Made by a program: the position numbers and the translations under genes. DNA of 20,295 bases from a virus: IMG/VR virus record IMGVR_UViG_3300001847_000544, positions 1 to 20,295 of that record. One strand, 5' to 3'. Shown in pieces: positions 10,974-20,295 of the stretch. The notes under the pieces were generated by a model. The model saw only the letters and a list, made by a program, of their open reading frames with translations, ran no database searches and was not told the DNA's origin. Position 1 is the first letter of the stretch. Each line of letters begins with the position of its first letter.

Positions 10974-12937
10974 AACCAACAAATTTAGTCAGTTTAGACT
11001 TTGATGAAATTAGAGAATCAATTAAATCATATCTAAGAACTAGAAATGAGTTTACGGATTATGATTTTACTGGTTCTACACTATCTTATTTGATTGATGT
11101 TTTAGCATATAATACTTATTATAGTGCCTTTAATGCTAATATGGCGCTAAATGAAGTATTTTTGGATACTGCATCAATTAGAGATAATGTTGTTTCTTTG
11201 GCAAAGTATTTAAATTATTTACCAAGATCAGCACAATCTTCAAAAGCATGTATTACGGTAACAGCTCAAACTGCTATTAATACAGATGGTTCATATCCAA
11301 CTACTGCTACAATTTCTAAAGGAGATGTAGCATCTGGAATCGTAAATGGAAAACAATATAATTTTGTTATTTTGGATGATTTAACAACATCGGTTAGTTC
11401 ATCTACTGGACTTGCTACATTTGGACCATTTAAAATTTATGAAGGAAATTTACTTTCTTATCAGTATATTGTAGATACAACTATTTCTCAAAATTTTATT
11501 ATACCAAATGATAACGTCGATACAGATACTATTAGAGTATATGTTAGACCAAACTTACAATCAACTCAATATGACCGCTATAATCAGGTAAAAAATATTA
11601 CTACTGTAGAATCTTACGATAAAGTATATTTTTTAAGCGAAACAAATGATAGAAGATTTGAAATTACTTTTGGAGATGGTAATATTGGAAGAAAATTACA
11701 AGATAATGAAGTGATTTATGTTGAATATGTGAAAACAAACGGGAATATGGCAAATAATATTAATGCCATGTCTTTTATAGGTACAATAATTGATTCAAAT
11801 GGTGCTGAGTCTTTAACTGCAGATTTAGTTTTAAATGAAAAATCTCAACTTGGTGATGATCCAGAAACTATCAAATCTATAAAATTTAATGCTCCTAAGT
11901 TTTATTCTGCACAAAACAGAGCAGTAACATCAAAAGACTATGAAGCAATCATCAAAAATATTTACCCAAATGCAAAATATATTAATGCTTTTGGTGGAGA
12001 ACTTTTATCCCCCCCTGTGTATGGAAAAGTAATTATTGCAATTAAAACCAATACAGGAACAAAATTAAATAATCTATCCAAAAAAGAAATTATATCAAAA
12101 TTAAAGCCATATGCGATGGCATCAGTTGAACCTGTAATTGTTGATCCTGATGAGTATTATTTGAATTTGTCTATATTTGTTGCAGCTACAACATTTAAAA
12201 GTATCTTGTCCGAAGAATCATTATCCACAAGTACTTCTGCTGACATCAAAAAGAAAATTCAAGCAGCAATTCAACAATTTGGCGATCAAACTGATTTGGG
12301 TAATTTTGGCAAAACATTATCACTTTCCCAATTAGAAAAAATAATTCTAAATGCTGATCCAAATATTAATGATGTTCAATTTGGAGTTACTCCGTACCAA
12401 TTAATTCCTTATGAAAATTTAGATTATCCAAAAACATGGAATTTAGATTTTGGACTTGCTTTAAATTGTTCTTGCGATTCAGCTGCAGGAAGTACAATTC
12501 AATCTTCAAAATTCTATACAGAAAATGTAAATCAACCTCAATATTTAAGAGATGATGGATCTGGAAAATTAATTTCTTTCTATATTGAAAATAACAAAAC
12601 AGTAATTACAAATAATAATGCTGGAACTTATGATTGCAAATCTGGAAAAGTAACCGTTGGTCCACTAAAAACAACATGCGACCCAGTGGGAGGATGTACT
12701 AATACGCCAGCAAATATTGTTATTGCAATTAATCCATCAAATCCAAATACAATACCAGTTCCACCTGGATCTATTTTATCATTAAATGTTCCTGATATTA
12801 CTATTGGTGATACCATTCCAGATGGAGTCACAGGTGGTTCTGTTGGGTCTCCTGACGGATTAATTACATCGCCAGAGATTTATTCCTTCACAAGCCCTGT
12901 TGCTATTGATGCTGCTGCATTAAACTGCTTCGTATAA
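10970..12937 (+). CDS. 6: Baseplate wedge subunit gp6 (655 aa)
   Basis: A 655-residue protein, close to the 660 residues of T4 gp6. The N terminus (LDFDEIRESIKSYLRTRNEF, then LSYLIDVLAYNTYYSAFNAN and a predicted helix bundle) is characteristic. FEITFGDGNIGRKLQDNEVI at about 226-245 is the conserved GDG-x-h-G motif of the gp6/J-like baseplate family. Next comes an alpha/beta region (about 310-400, ITSKDYEAIIKNIYPNAKYI-like). The last 150 residues are Asn/Ser/Pro/Gly-rich and probably an extension. Gp6 forms the ring that connects the six wedges and drives baseplate conformational change. It overlaps gp25 by four bases, which supports coupled, stoichiometric translation. Confidence 0.92.
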   Translation: MKPTNLVSLDFDEIRESIKSYLRTRNEFTDYDFTGSTLSYLIDVLAYNTYYSAFNANMALNEVFLDTASIRDNVVSLAKYLNYLPRSAQSSKACITVTAQTAINTDGSYPTTATISKGDVASGIVNGKQYNFVILDDLTTSVSSSTGLATFGPFKIYEGNLLSYQYIVDTTISQNFIIPNDNVDTDTIRVYVRPNLQSTQYDRYNQVKNITTVESYDKVYFLSETNDRRFEITFGDGNIGRKLQDNEVIYVEYVKTNGNMANNINAMSFIGTIIDSNGAESLTADLVLNEKSQLGDDPETIKSIKFNAPKFYSAQNRAVTSKDYEAIIKNIYPNAKYINAFGGELLSPPVYGKVIIAIKTNTGTKLNNLSKKEIISKLKPYAMASVEPVIVDPDEYYLNLSIFVAATTFKSILSEESLSTSTSADIKKKIQAAIQQFGDQTDLGNFGKTLSLSQLEKIILNADPNINDVQFGVTPYQLIPYENLDYPKTWNLDFGLALNCSCDSAAGSTIQSSKFYTENVNQPQYLRDDGSGKLISFYIENNKTVITNNNAGTYDCKSGKVTVGPLKTTCDPVGGCTNTPANIVIAINPSNPNTIPVPPGSILSLNVPDITIGDTIPDGVTGGSVGSPDGLITSPEIYSFTSPVAIDAAALNCFV

Positions 12938-12949
12938 ATCTGTTAAATA
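12933..12949 (+). promoter_or_regulatory. Late-promoter-like boxes before the giant gene
   Basis: TATAAAT (12933-12939, overlapping the gp6 stop) and TTAAATA (12943-12949) each resemble the T4-type late box with one or two differences. They lie 22-31 bases before ATG 12971. One of them may give extra transcripts of the giant gene. Confidence 0.4.
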
Positions 12950-12970
12950 GTACAAAGAGAGATAATAAAA

Positions 12971-15900
12971 ATGCCTCAACAAGCATCCGTATCGCTTTCA
13001 GTTTTAAATCAACTTCCTGATTTTATTAAGGAAAATAGCCCCCTATTTGAGCAATTTTTACACCACTACTATAAATCTCAAGAAAAGATTGGTGGACCAA
13101 TAGGGATAGTAAATAATTTAACAGATTATTTAAATATATCATCATATGATTTAAAAGAGTTAGATGCATCAACTATTACAATTAGTAATACAGCAGATTA
13201 CGATACTGATATTATTGTTCAAAACACAGATGGATTTGTTGAGAATGATGGGACAATTTTAGTTGATAATGAAGTAATTTATTATGAATCTATTAAAAAA
13301 TCTCCAAAAATAGTTTTTTCTTCAGGTATTTCATATTTAGAATTTAATAAGAAAGTACTGGAGTTATTTAATCCATATCAGCAATTTAATGGATCAAAAA
13401 AAATCTTTGATTTAAAAGTAAATAATCTTCCAGTATTTCCCCCAAGTGCAAATCATTTAATTGTTACTGTTTATGGTAATTGTTTAAGACCTAATATAGA
13501 TTATACAATTGCAGGATCAACTATTGTATTTACTCGTGCACCAAGAACATTTGATGCTGTTAATTTATCTGATACTATAGAAGATGTTTCAATTTATTAT
13601 TTAAAAGGATATGAATCCTCTATGGTTGAAGTTATGGATCTTATGACTCCTACCGCTTCACCAAAAAATATTTGGAATTTAAAAATTAATGGAAAAGCAT
13701 ATTATCCTGCATCCGATGTATTAACAATAGCGGTTGTAGATGGTAAATTATTAAAACCATTACAGGAATATAGTATTTTTGAAGATAATATTATTTTTAA
13801 AAATGCCCCTGTTCACAACATTTATGTTGGATATATTAATGCAAATTTATTATCAGTTGGTTCTGGAGCTAGAGCATATACTGTTGTCAATAATGAGGGT
13901 GAAGTAGAGAATATTATATCTTCCTATGGTGGAAGTGGTTATACATTAAATAATGTACCTAAGGTTTCGATTACTGGAGGAAACGGTTCTTATGCAACTG
14001 CTGAGGCTTTAGTTGGTGGAATCAAAAATATTACTTTATTAGAATCTGGTAGCGGATACTCAAAAGAAAATCCACCCTATATAACAATTGCTTCCCCAAC
14101 ACTAGTTGGAGGATCAACTGCACAAGCAAAAGTAAGTGTAAACGATTCAGGAGAAATAGAATCAATTTCTCTATTAAATAGTGGTTCTGGATATGATTTT
14201 ACTCCAAGAATTAAATTCACAAATCCAACTGGAGCAGAAGTTGGAAATGTTGTAATTAACTCTAATAATGGAGTTCAAAGTATTCAAGTTATTGAAGGTG
14301 GATTTGGGTATACTACCGCGCCAAAAATATACATCGATCCACCAACAGAAGTAAATGGTATTCAAGCTTCAGCAGAAGGAATTTTAAATAGTGATGGAAA
14401 ACTTGTATCTGTAAATATTTTAGTTGCAGGAAGAGGATATACATCTACACCAAGAGTTAAAGTAATTCAACCAACTGGGGCACAGATTTTAGATGTTTCT
14501 GTGGATGATTTTGGTAGAGTTATTCGTATTGAACTATTAAGTGGTGGATACGGTTATACAAACGTTCCTAGCATCTATATTGTTGATGATAGAAAGGACA
14601 ATTTAGGAAATTTTTCTGGAGGAAGCGGGGCAGCTGCCCAAGCAACAATTTTTAATGGGGAAATTATTGATATTAATATCACTTCATTTGGTGAGGGATA
14701 TTCCAGATTACATCCACCAAAAATTTATATTTCATCAACAGAAGGGGCAAAAGCTTCTGCTGAAATCGGAGAAGATGAAATTACAGGATTTAATATTATC
14801 AGTATGGGTAAAAATTATGACAAATCTGAATTTGTAAATTGTTCAAGAGGTGTAAGCGGAATTATTGGATATGATTCCGAAGATCATATTATTTTTAAAG
14901 ATGAATCCGAATCAATTGCCACTAATCATCCTGCGGGAACACTTATTACAAGTTTAGATGGAATTTTTTATAAAAAAATAATTGATAAATTTATTAATCA
15001 GTATTTACCAGGACTACCTTCTATTGACACAAACTCATTAAATTTAAAAAATATACTATCAAGCATTAAAGATTTTTATTCCTCCAAGGGAACAGTATAT
15101 TCAATTTCATATCTATTCAAACTTCTTTATGGATCTGATATTGATGTAACATATCCAAAAGATCAAATTATTAAACCATCTGCATCAACTTGGTCTATTG
15201 ATACAATTATTCGTTGTAGATTGATTTCTGGAAATCCAGAAAATTTAAGAGATTCTTTATTGGAACAAAATAATGATGCGGTTGATACAAGTGTAAATTA
15301 TGCAAAAGCTTTAATTGAAAATTATACTGCTATACAAACAGCAAATTATGATGTTTATGAATTAATAGTTTCTGAAGAAAGTATTGAAGGTAAGTTTGTT
15401 ATTCCATATGCAACCAAATTGGTACAAGGATTAAATCCAACTGATTTAATTATTAACGTCGATTCTACAATTGGTTGGCCAGAAAGAAATGGTGAAATTG
15501 TAATTGGATCTGAAATTATTAGATACAAAGAAAAAACATTAACACAATTTATTGAATGTACAAGAGGACTTAATGATACAGAAGCACAAAGATGGGATGC
15601 TGGATCTATAGTAAATTCAAATTTTTATGTTTATGCAAATCAAGGTACTTCTAAAGAAGTAGTTTTATCAATTTTTGGTATCGTTGATGCAAATCAAACT
15701 ACTTTATTAGAAGATGGAAATTACTATCTATCTGGAGATAAGTTAACAATCTCAAAACTTGGTACAACAGACGATACTGAATTGGTGAATAGTTGGTTAT
15801 ATAATGTTAAAAAATTATTAAAAGTATCCAGTATTACATATGGTGGTGTAAATAATCAAACTGCTACAGTAACTTGCGATAAACCACACGGATTATTAAT

Positions 15901-18900
15901 TGGAGATCAATTTACAATTTATGGTGCAAATCCTATTGTTTATAATGGAACATTTTTAGTTATAGGAAGAGAAAGTGCTACAGTATTTAAATATTCATTA
16001 CCACAACCAGCTGTTCAACTTCCTCAAGGAAATATTTTATTGTCAATTGATTTAAATACAGGTAAAAGTAATACTAATTCAATTAATAGTTCAATTAGTA
16101 GATTCCCATCTAATATTCAAAATACATTTTTAAATAAAACACACGTATATGTTGCCGCATCAGGAATTCCAAACTATAAAATTGGTCCTTTCTTAGGAAC
16201 AGCACTTCTACCAGGAAACCAAAGAAAATTATATAAATTTCCAAGAATACCAAACACAATTTCAGTAAAAACAAAAACTGTTCCAGGACCAATTGCTAGT
16301 TTAGTTAATGGTGTTAGTGTTTGGAACTATAAATCTGAAGTTACCTATCCATTTGGTCCTGTTACTGATGTTTTAATTAAAAATTCTGGATCTGGATATG
16401 ATGCTGCGGTTCCACCAATCGCAACATTTGTTGGTGGAGGAGGAACTGGAGCATCTGGAGAAGTTGTAGTAAATGGTTCTGTAGTTGATTATGAAGTTCT
16501 TAATGGTGGATCTGGATACACTGAATCTCCTTTAGTTTCTGTTTATGGAGAAACTGGCATAGGAGCAACAGGAACAGCAATTATAACAAATGGAATAGTT
16601 ACTAAGATTCTTGTTAATACTGCAGGATCTGGATATAACACAGAACCTACTGTTGCAATTACTGGAGGAGGTGGATCTGGTGCTGTAGCAAAAGCAGTTG
16701 TCAGAGGTCCTATTGAAAAAATTAATATTACTAATTCTGGGTCTAGCTACACATCAAGTCCATCTTTGTTAATCAGCAGCGGTTATGGTGCAGCTGCACA
16801 AGCATACGTTAGTAACGGAAGAATAATTTCTATTGCTATTATTTCTGCTGGATTTGGATATACTACTGCACCAAAAGTAATTATTACAGGAGATGGATAT
16901 GGTGCTGTAGCAAAAGCTACTATTTCTACTGAAGGATCTGAGCTCGGCAGAGTTACATCGATTACTATTTTAAATAGAGGAATTGGATACAAACAAGGAA
17001 CCACTCAAATTAGATTGGAATCTGTTGGTGAAGGAGCAGAATTTGACTGTCAAATTTTTGAATGGACATATAATTTATACAAACAAACAACATTTGATTC
17101 TGCAAATGGATCTATTTTTGAAGGATTTAATAATCAATATGGTGGTGAATATGCTCATATTGGAAATCCAAAATATCTGAGATATGTTTTAGGTGATAAT
17201 CTAATCATGACTTCTCAGGAGACTTTAATTGAGAATACTTCTGTTAAACATTCACCAATTATAGGTTGGGCATTTGATGGTAATCCCATATATGGACCTT
17301 ATGGTTTGCAAGATCCAACTTCATTATCTAGTGCTGTTGTTCCAATTCAAAGTAGTTATGTATTAAAAAATAATTTAATTTATAACGAAAATACTAATCC
17401 AAATCCTGTAAGAATCGAAGGGCCTTCTCTTGTTAATTATCCAGCAGGTACATTTGTTGAAGATTACGAATATACATTTAATAGTTTATCAGTTTACTTA
17501 GATCAATATAATGGAAGGTTTTGCAAAACTCCAGAATTTCCTAATGGAATTTATGCATATTTTACAACTCTTGATGCTGCAGGTAATGCTAAATTTCCAT
17601 ACATGGTTGGTCCTTCTTATTATTCCGATCCTGAAACTTGGAATTTAAATCAATTTGCAACACAATCAAATATTCCAACTGGAGTTGTTAGATATAGAAC
17701 ACCTTTTGAAGATGTTGATATTGATATTGAAAGAGTTCCAAATGAATCAACAAATGCTCTAACATTAGAAAATGGTGATTTATTACTTTTTGAAATTGAA
17801 GATGAAAATAAAGATGGAATTATTAGTCAAGATGAAATTAATGATCCTAATGTATTGTATGAAGAGCAGAGGTTAGAAGTATTCGATTATTTCCCTAAAA
17901 TTGAAACTTCTTCAAAAGTTGATATTGAAATTGAAACAACAACAAAATTTGAAGATGCAAAAATTACAGGATTTTTTGTTGAAAATGCTGGAAATAACTA
18001 TCAAGTTAATGATAGACTAATATTTGATGACACTGGAACATCTGGTTATGGAGCATCGGCAAGAATTTCAGAAATTCAAGGAAAGGATATCACTTCATAT
18101 ACGTATGAATATAATTCTACTACAGATACCTTTAATGCGGTTGTAACAACTAGTGAGCCTCATAATTTAATTGCTGGAGATCAAGTTATTATGACCACTA
18201 CTCCAGTAATGGAGCCAACAAGTAAAACTATTTTAGTCAAATCACTATCAGGTATAGAAAAAGTAACAGTTACTGATATAGGAACTGGATATAATCCAGA
18301 TATGATTCCAGATGTATCTATTGAATCAAATACTGGACAATATGGAAAAATAACTCCAATTGTTACTTCTGCAGGAACAATTGAAGAATTTAGTATTGTG
18401 AATTCTGGAATTGGATACGATTCAGATCCTATTGTAAGAGTATCTCACCCTCAAATTGAAAGAAGAGCAGATTACTTCTTAACAACTCATGTTTCAGATG
18501 CCAATAATGTCAAATTTAATGGTTCTTTTGCAGCATCTGATAAAACAATTTATTTAGTTGGTAGTGGAGTTGGTAGTGATGGCAATACATCTGGAATATT
18601 ACAGAAATTAAATACAGATGGATCCACTTATTATTCAAAATCTTTATCTTCTACTCAACCAGGAACACCAAATAACTATTGCGAATTAGTATCTGCGTGT
18701 AAAAATGGAACAAGTGTTTATGTTGTTGGAAGAACTAAACCAAATGCATCATTAAATAATGCATATAATCCAGATATTCTCGTTGCAAAATATACAGAAA
18801 ATAGTACTGGATCTGCAGCTAATTTAACATGGCAAAGAGAATTTGCTGGTATTAGTGGTATTACTAGATCTGATATCGTAACAGATATTGCTTCAGTTGG

Positions 18901-20295
18901 AGATAACATAGTAATTGTTGGATATACAAACACAAATACAACAAGTGTTTATGATGGATTTTTAATCTATATGAATTCATCTGGTGATGTAATAACAAAG
19001 AGAAAAATTACATCTGCATCTTATGGAGAAAAAATTACTTCTGTACGAGTTGACTCCAATAATAATATTTTTGTAGTCGGTACTTATTCCGATACAAATA
19101 TTTTAGTTTCAAAACTTTATCTATCTGGTAACAGATTATTGGAGGATTGGTCAAAATCTTATTCATATACTGGATATAAATTTACAGATGTATCTGCAGT
19201 TATTGATGAATATGATCAAATTTATGTTACTTCGTGTGCAGAATCGATATCTACTGGTGATAGAAAAGTTCTACACTTTATGCGTTTATCGAATGTTGGT
19301 GATATTATTAAGAGCCAATTTAATGGTGTAAGCAATTCATCAATTTCAATTACACCATCAAAATGTTCTATAGATGTTTTTGGAGAAATATCGGTTGCAT
19401 ATACATCTATTGATACTAATTTAACAAAAACTATTGGTGTAGTTAAATTCCAATATGATGGTTTTATTTTAGATTCTTCTACTATTGCTGGACCATCTGG
19501 AACCAACTTATTGAGAAAGGGGTTTGAATCTTCTATTTGTGTTTCTGATGCTTCTGGTGATCCTATAATTGTGGGTCAAATTTATGATAATAGAACACAA
19601 TTTTTATATAATGCGTCAAGCACATATAATGATGCAACAGGAAGAAATTCTGCACTTACTACATCTGGAACAGTTTCTACAACATCAGATTCAAAATATG
19701 GAACTCTTGCATATTCTATAAGTTTATCGGGAAGATTAGATGGTACTTCATCTCTCACCACATCTTCGTGGACTTTAGACGGTTGGTACAAATATGATTC
19801 ATTATCAACTACAAAGACTGTTGATTTGATTACAATTGTTGATGGTTCAAATACCATAATTGTTCAGCAAGAAATGACTTCTGGATCTAATTATGGAAAA
19901 ATTAGAACTAAAATTAATACTACAACTGGTACTTGGAGCACGGCGACTAATTCAACAACATTAATGAATGGTCAATATGCATTCATTTCTTTAACTAAAT
20001 CTCTTTCAAATAATATTGCAACATATACAGTTTATGTAAATGGAACACAATTCTCACAACAAACGAGTTCAACAAATATTAAACCAGCAGTTATTAGATG
20101 GGGAAGCACAACATCATCTTCCTCACATCCATTAAAACTTGATGATCTGAGATTATCAAGTTACGATACTACTGGAATTATTGCTACGGCAGCTGCTGGT
20201 AAGAATGACTATGGTTCCCCATCTGGTTTTGTCTTTAAAACTGATAAGAATTTAGATTCTGCAAGAATGGGGAATATAACATTTACAAATAATGG
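12971..20295 (+). CDS. Giant virion protein, gp7-like N-terminal part with fibre-like domains (partial, >2441 aa)
   Basis: The frame is open from ATG 12971 (AAAGAGAG 10-17 bases upstream) to the window edge; 2441 codons are visible. Residues 1-60 (LPDFIKENSPLFEQFLHHYY) and 666-740 (GTVYSISYLFKLLYG) look like baseplate-wedge segments I associate with the large protein after gp6, the gp7 position. Between and after these come GxGY repeats (about 319-617, 1139-1340, 1674-1817). A YHYH-like segment follows (HSPIIGWAFDGNPIYGPYG, 1427-1445). Residues 1611-1622 (DENKDGIISQDE) are a canonical EF-hand loop. Residues about 1830-2200 are propeller-like with recurring VVG/VGT strands, and about 2225-2405 are LamG-like (WTLDGWYKY, YTVYVNGTQ, LDDLRL). 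It probably anchors to the wedge and carries surface-exposed binding domains. The gp7 equivalence is moderately sure; the domain calls are by eye. Confidence 0.85.
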   Translation, partial: MPQQASVSLSVLNQLPDFIKENSPLFEQFLHHYYKSQEKIGGPIGIVNNLTDYLNISSYDLKELDASTITISNTADYDTDIIVQNTDGFVENDGTILVDNEVIYYESIKKSPKIVFSSGISYLEFNKKVLELFNPYQQFNGSKKIFDLKVNNLPVFPPSANHLIVTVYGNCLRPNIDYTIAGSTIVFTRAPRTFDAVNLSDTIEDVSIYYLKGYESSMVEVMDLMTPTASPKNIWNLKINGKAYYPASDVLTIAVVDGKLLKPLQEYSIFEDNIIFKNAPVHNIYVGYINANLLSVGSGARAYTVVNNEGEVENIISSYGGSGYTLNNVPKVSITGGNGSYATAEALVGGIKNITLLESGSGYSKENPPYITIASPTLVGGSTAQAKVSVNDSGEIESISLLNSGSGYDFTPRIKFTNPTGAEVGNVVINSNNGVQSIQVIEGGFGYTTAPKIYIDPPTEVNGIQASAEGILNSDGKLVSVNILVAGRGYTSTPRVKVIQPTGAQILDVSVDDFGRVIRIELLSGGYGYTNVPSIYIVDDRKDNLGNFSGGSGAAAQATIFNGEIIDINITSFGEGYSRLHPPKIYISSTEGAKASAEIGEDEITGFNIISMGKNYDKSEFVNCSRGVSGIIGYDSEDHIIFKDESESIATNHPAGTLITSLDGIFYKKIIDKFINQYLPGLPSIDTNSLNLKNILSSIKDFYSSKGTVYSISYLFKLLYGSDIDVTYPKDQIIKPSASTWSIDTIIRCRLISGNPENLRDSLLEQNNDAVDTSVNYAKALIENYTAIQTANYDVYELIVSEESIEGKFVIPYATKLVQGLNPTDLIINVDSTIGWPERNGEIVIGSEIIRYKEKTLTQFIECTRGLNDTEAQRWDAGSIVNSNFYVYANQGTSKEVVLSIFGIVDANQTTLLEDGNYYLSGDKLTISKLGTTDDTELVNSWLYNVKKLLKVSSITYGGVNNQTATVTCDKPHGLLIGDQFTIYGANPIVYNGTFLVIGRESATVFKYSLPQPAVQLPQGNILLSIDLNTGKSNTNSINSSISRFPSNIQNTFLNKTHVYVAASGIPNYKIGPFLGTALLPGNQRKLYKFPRIPNTISVKTKTVPGPIASLVNGVSVWNYKSEVTYPFGPVTDVLIKNSGSGYDAAVPPIATFVGGGGTGASGEVVVNGSVVDYEVLNGGSGYTESPLVSVYGETGIGATGTAIITNGIVTKILVNTAGSGYNTEPTVAITGGGGSGAVAKAVVRGPIEKINITNSGSSYTSSPSLLISSGYGAAAQAYVSNGRIISIAIISAGFGYTTAPKVIITGDGYGAVAKATISTEGSELGRVTSITILNRGIGYKQGTTQIRLESVGEGAEFDCQIFEWTYNLYKQTTFDSANGSIFEGFNNQYGGEYAHIGNPKYLRYVLGDNLIMTSQETLIENTSVKHSPIIGWAFDGNPIYGPYGLQDPTSLSSAVVPIQSSYVLKNNLIYNENTNPNPVRIEGPSLVNYPAGTFVEDYEYTFNSLSVYLDQYNGRFCKTPEFPNGIYAYFTTLDAAGNAKFPYMVGPSYYSDPETWNLNQFATQSNIPTGVVRYRTPFEDVDIDIERVPNESTNALTLENGDLLLFEIEDENKDGIISQDEINDPNVLYEEQRLEVFDYFPKIETSSKVDIEIETTTKFEDAKITGFFVENAGNNYQVNDRLIFDDTGTSGYGASARISEIQGKDITSYTYEYNSTTDTFNAVVTTSEPHNLIAGDQVIMTTTPVMEPTSKTILVKSLSGIEKVTVTDIGTGYNPDMIPDVSIESNTGQYGKITPIVTSAGTIEEFSIVNSGIGYDSDPIVRVSHPQIERRADYFLTTHVSDANNVKFNGSFAASDKTIYLVGSGVGSDGNTSGILQKLNTDGSTYYSKSLSSTQPGTPNNYCELVSACKNGTSVYVVGRTKPNASLNNAYNPDILVAKYTENSTGSAANLTWQREFAGISGITRSDIVTDIASVGDNIVIVGYTNTNTTSVYDGFLIYMNSSGDVITKRKITSASYGEKITSVRVDSNNNIFVVGTYSDTNILVSKLYLSGNRLLEDWSKSYSYTGYKFTDVSAVIDEYDQIYVTSCAESISTGDRKVLHFMRLSNVGDIIKSQFNGVSNSSISITPSKCSIDVFGEISVAYTSIDTNLTKTIGVVKFQYDGFILDSSTIAGPSGTNLLRKGFESSICVSDASGDPIIVGQIYDNRTQFLYNASSTYNDATGRNSALTTSGTVSTTSDSKYGTLAYSISLSGRLDGTSSLTTSSWTLDGWYKYDSLSTTKTVDLITIVDGSNTIIVQQEMTSGSNYGKIRTKINTTTGTWSTATNSTTLMNGQYAFISLTKSLSNNIATYTVYVNGTQFSQQTSSTNIKPAVIRWGSTTSSSSHPLKLDDLRLSSYDTTGIIATAAAGKNDYGSPSGFVFKTDKNLDSARMGNITFTNN
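13926..14822 (+). repeat. GxGY protein-coding repeats, set A (8 units)
   Basis: Eight units of about 40 residues each centre on GSGY, GFGY, GRGY, GYGY, GEGY or a degenerate GKNY, followed by P-x-(V/I)-x-(I/V). Each then has a Gly/Ala-rich turn (GGSGAAAQA) and a strand of the type G-x-I-x-x-I. They probably build a beta-solenoid or a stack of small beta domains. Confidence 0.75.
16384..16991 (+). repeat. GxGY protein-coding repeats, set B (6 units)
   Basis: Six units (SGSGYDAAVPP, GGSGYTESP, AGSGYNTEP, SGSSYTSSP, AGFGYTTAP, RGIGYKQGT) are spaced about 32-40 residues apart. Linkers such as GGGGTGASGEVVVNGSVV are more glycine-rich and closer to each other than set A. This suggests a more recent tandem expansion. 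Three further, diverged units lie at about 17990-18420. Confidence 0.75.

Noticed and set aside
14655-14837. Alternative-frame plus-strand ORFs at 14655-14837 and 16983-17180
   Set aside because: They lie wholly within the giant gene and consist of frame-shifted reading of its repeats.
13926-16991. CRISPR array or DNA tandem repeat
   Set aside because: The recurrence is at the protein level (GxGY units); the DNA varies at third positions and the spacing is that of coding repeats.

Overview
The window looks like part of the genome of a T4-like cyanomyophage, a contractile-tailed phage of a cyanobacterium such as Synechococcus. All supported genes are on the plus strand. On the right, a PAAR-type spike-tip protein is followed by GPW/gp25 and gp6 baseplate wedge genes and then a giant wedge or fibre-like protein. 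Several of these genes have T4-type late promoter boxes (CTAAATA or TATAAATA) just upstream. The small proteins on the left resemble families I recall from cyanophages. The 9-mer TTTTCCACA, clustered in the left part, is the cyanobacterial form of the DnaA box. I see no integrase, tRNA, CRISPR array or insertion sequence.

Left region (1-3640): a tightly packed array of at least thirteen very small genes (33-107 residues). Many are joined by ATGA/TGATG overlaps or by a stop codon a few bases before an ATC-ATG start, with little Shine-Dalgarno sequence. Sigma-70-type promoters (a good one at 284-312, a near-consensus one at 2911-2939) suggest host-polymerase, early expression. Two similar hairpin-plus-promoter cassettes (about 1350-1490 and 2863-2985) resemble the PeSL mobile regulatory cassettes described in T4-type phages. 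Two clusters of DnaA boxes (2679-2729 and 3332-3383) flank the 107-residue gene at 3006-3329. They are the most unexpected signal here and could mark a host-DnaA-dependent origin, a DnaA sink or DnaA-controlled promoters.

Junction (3603-3837): two possible terminators, a G-rich stretch and two late-promoter-like boxes separate the early array from the genes to the right.

Middle (3838-5561): two uncharacterised small proteins, an AbrB/MazE-like swapped-hairpin protein, a helical 91-residue protein and a 228-residue protein with a 2-oxoglutarate/Fe(II) oxygenase-like HxD...H...R signature.

Right region (5590-20295): late virion structural genes. They are a 1277-residue structural protein, the PAAR protein, a self-contained 48-residue basic-protein unit with its own promoter and terminator (moron-like), a 66-residue protein, gp25, gp6 and a giant protein of more than 2441 residues cut by the window edge. 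The giant protein carries many GxGY repeats, a YHYH-like segment, a canonical EF-hand loop, a propeller-like region and a LamG-like region. These genes probably build the baseplate and its peripheral fibres. Base and codon use differ: the left array uses CGN arginine codons and more G+C, while the right region is A+T-rich with AGA and TTA.
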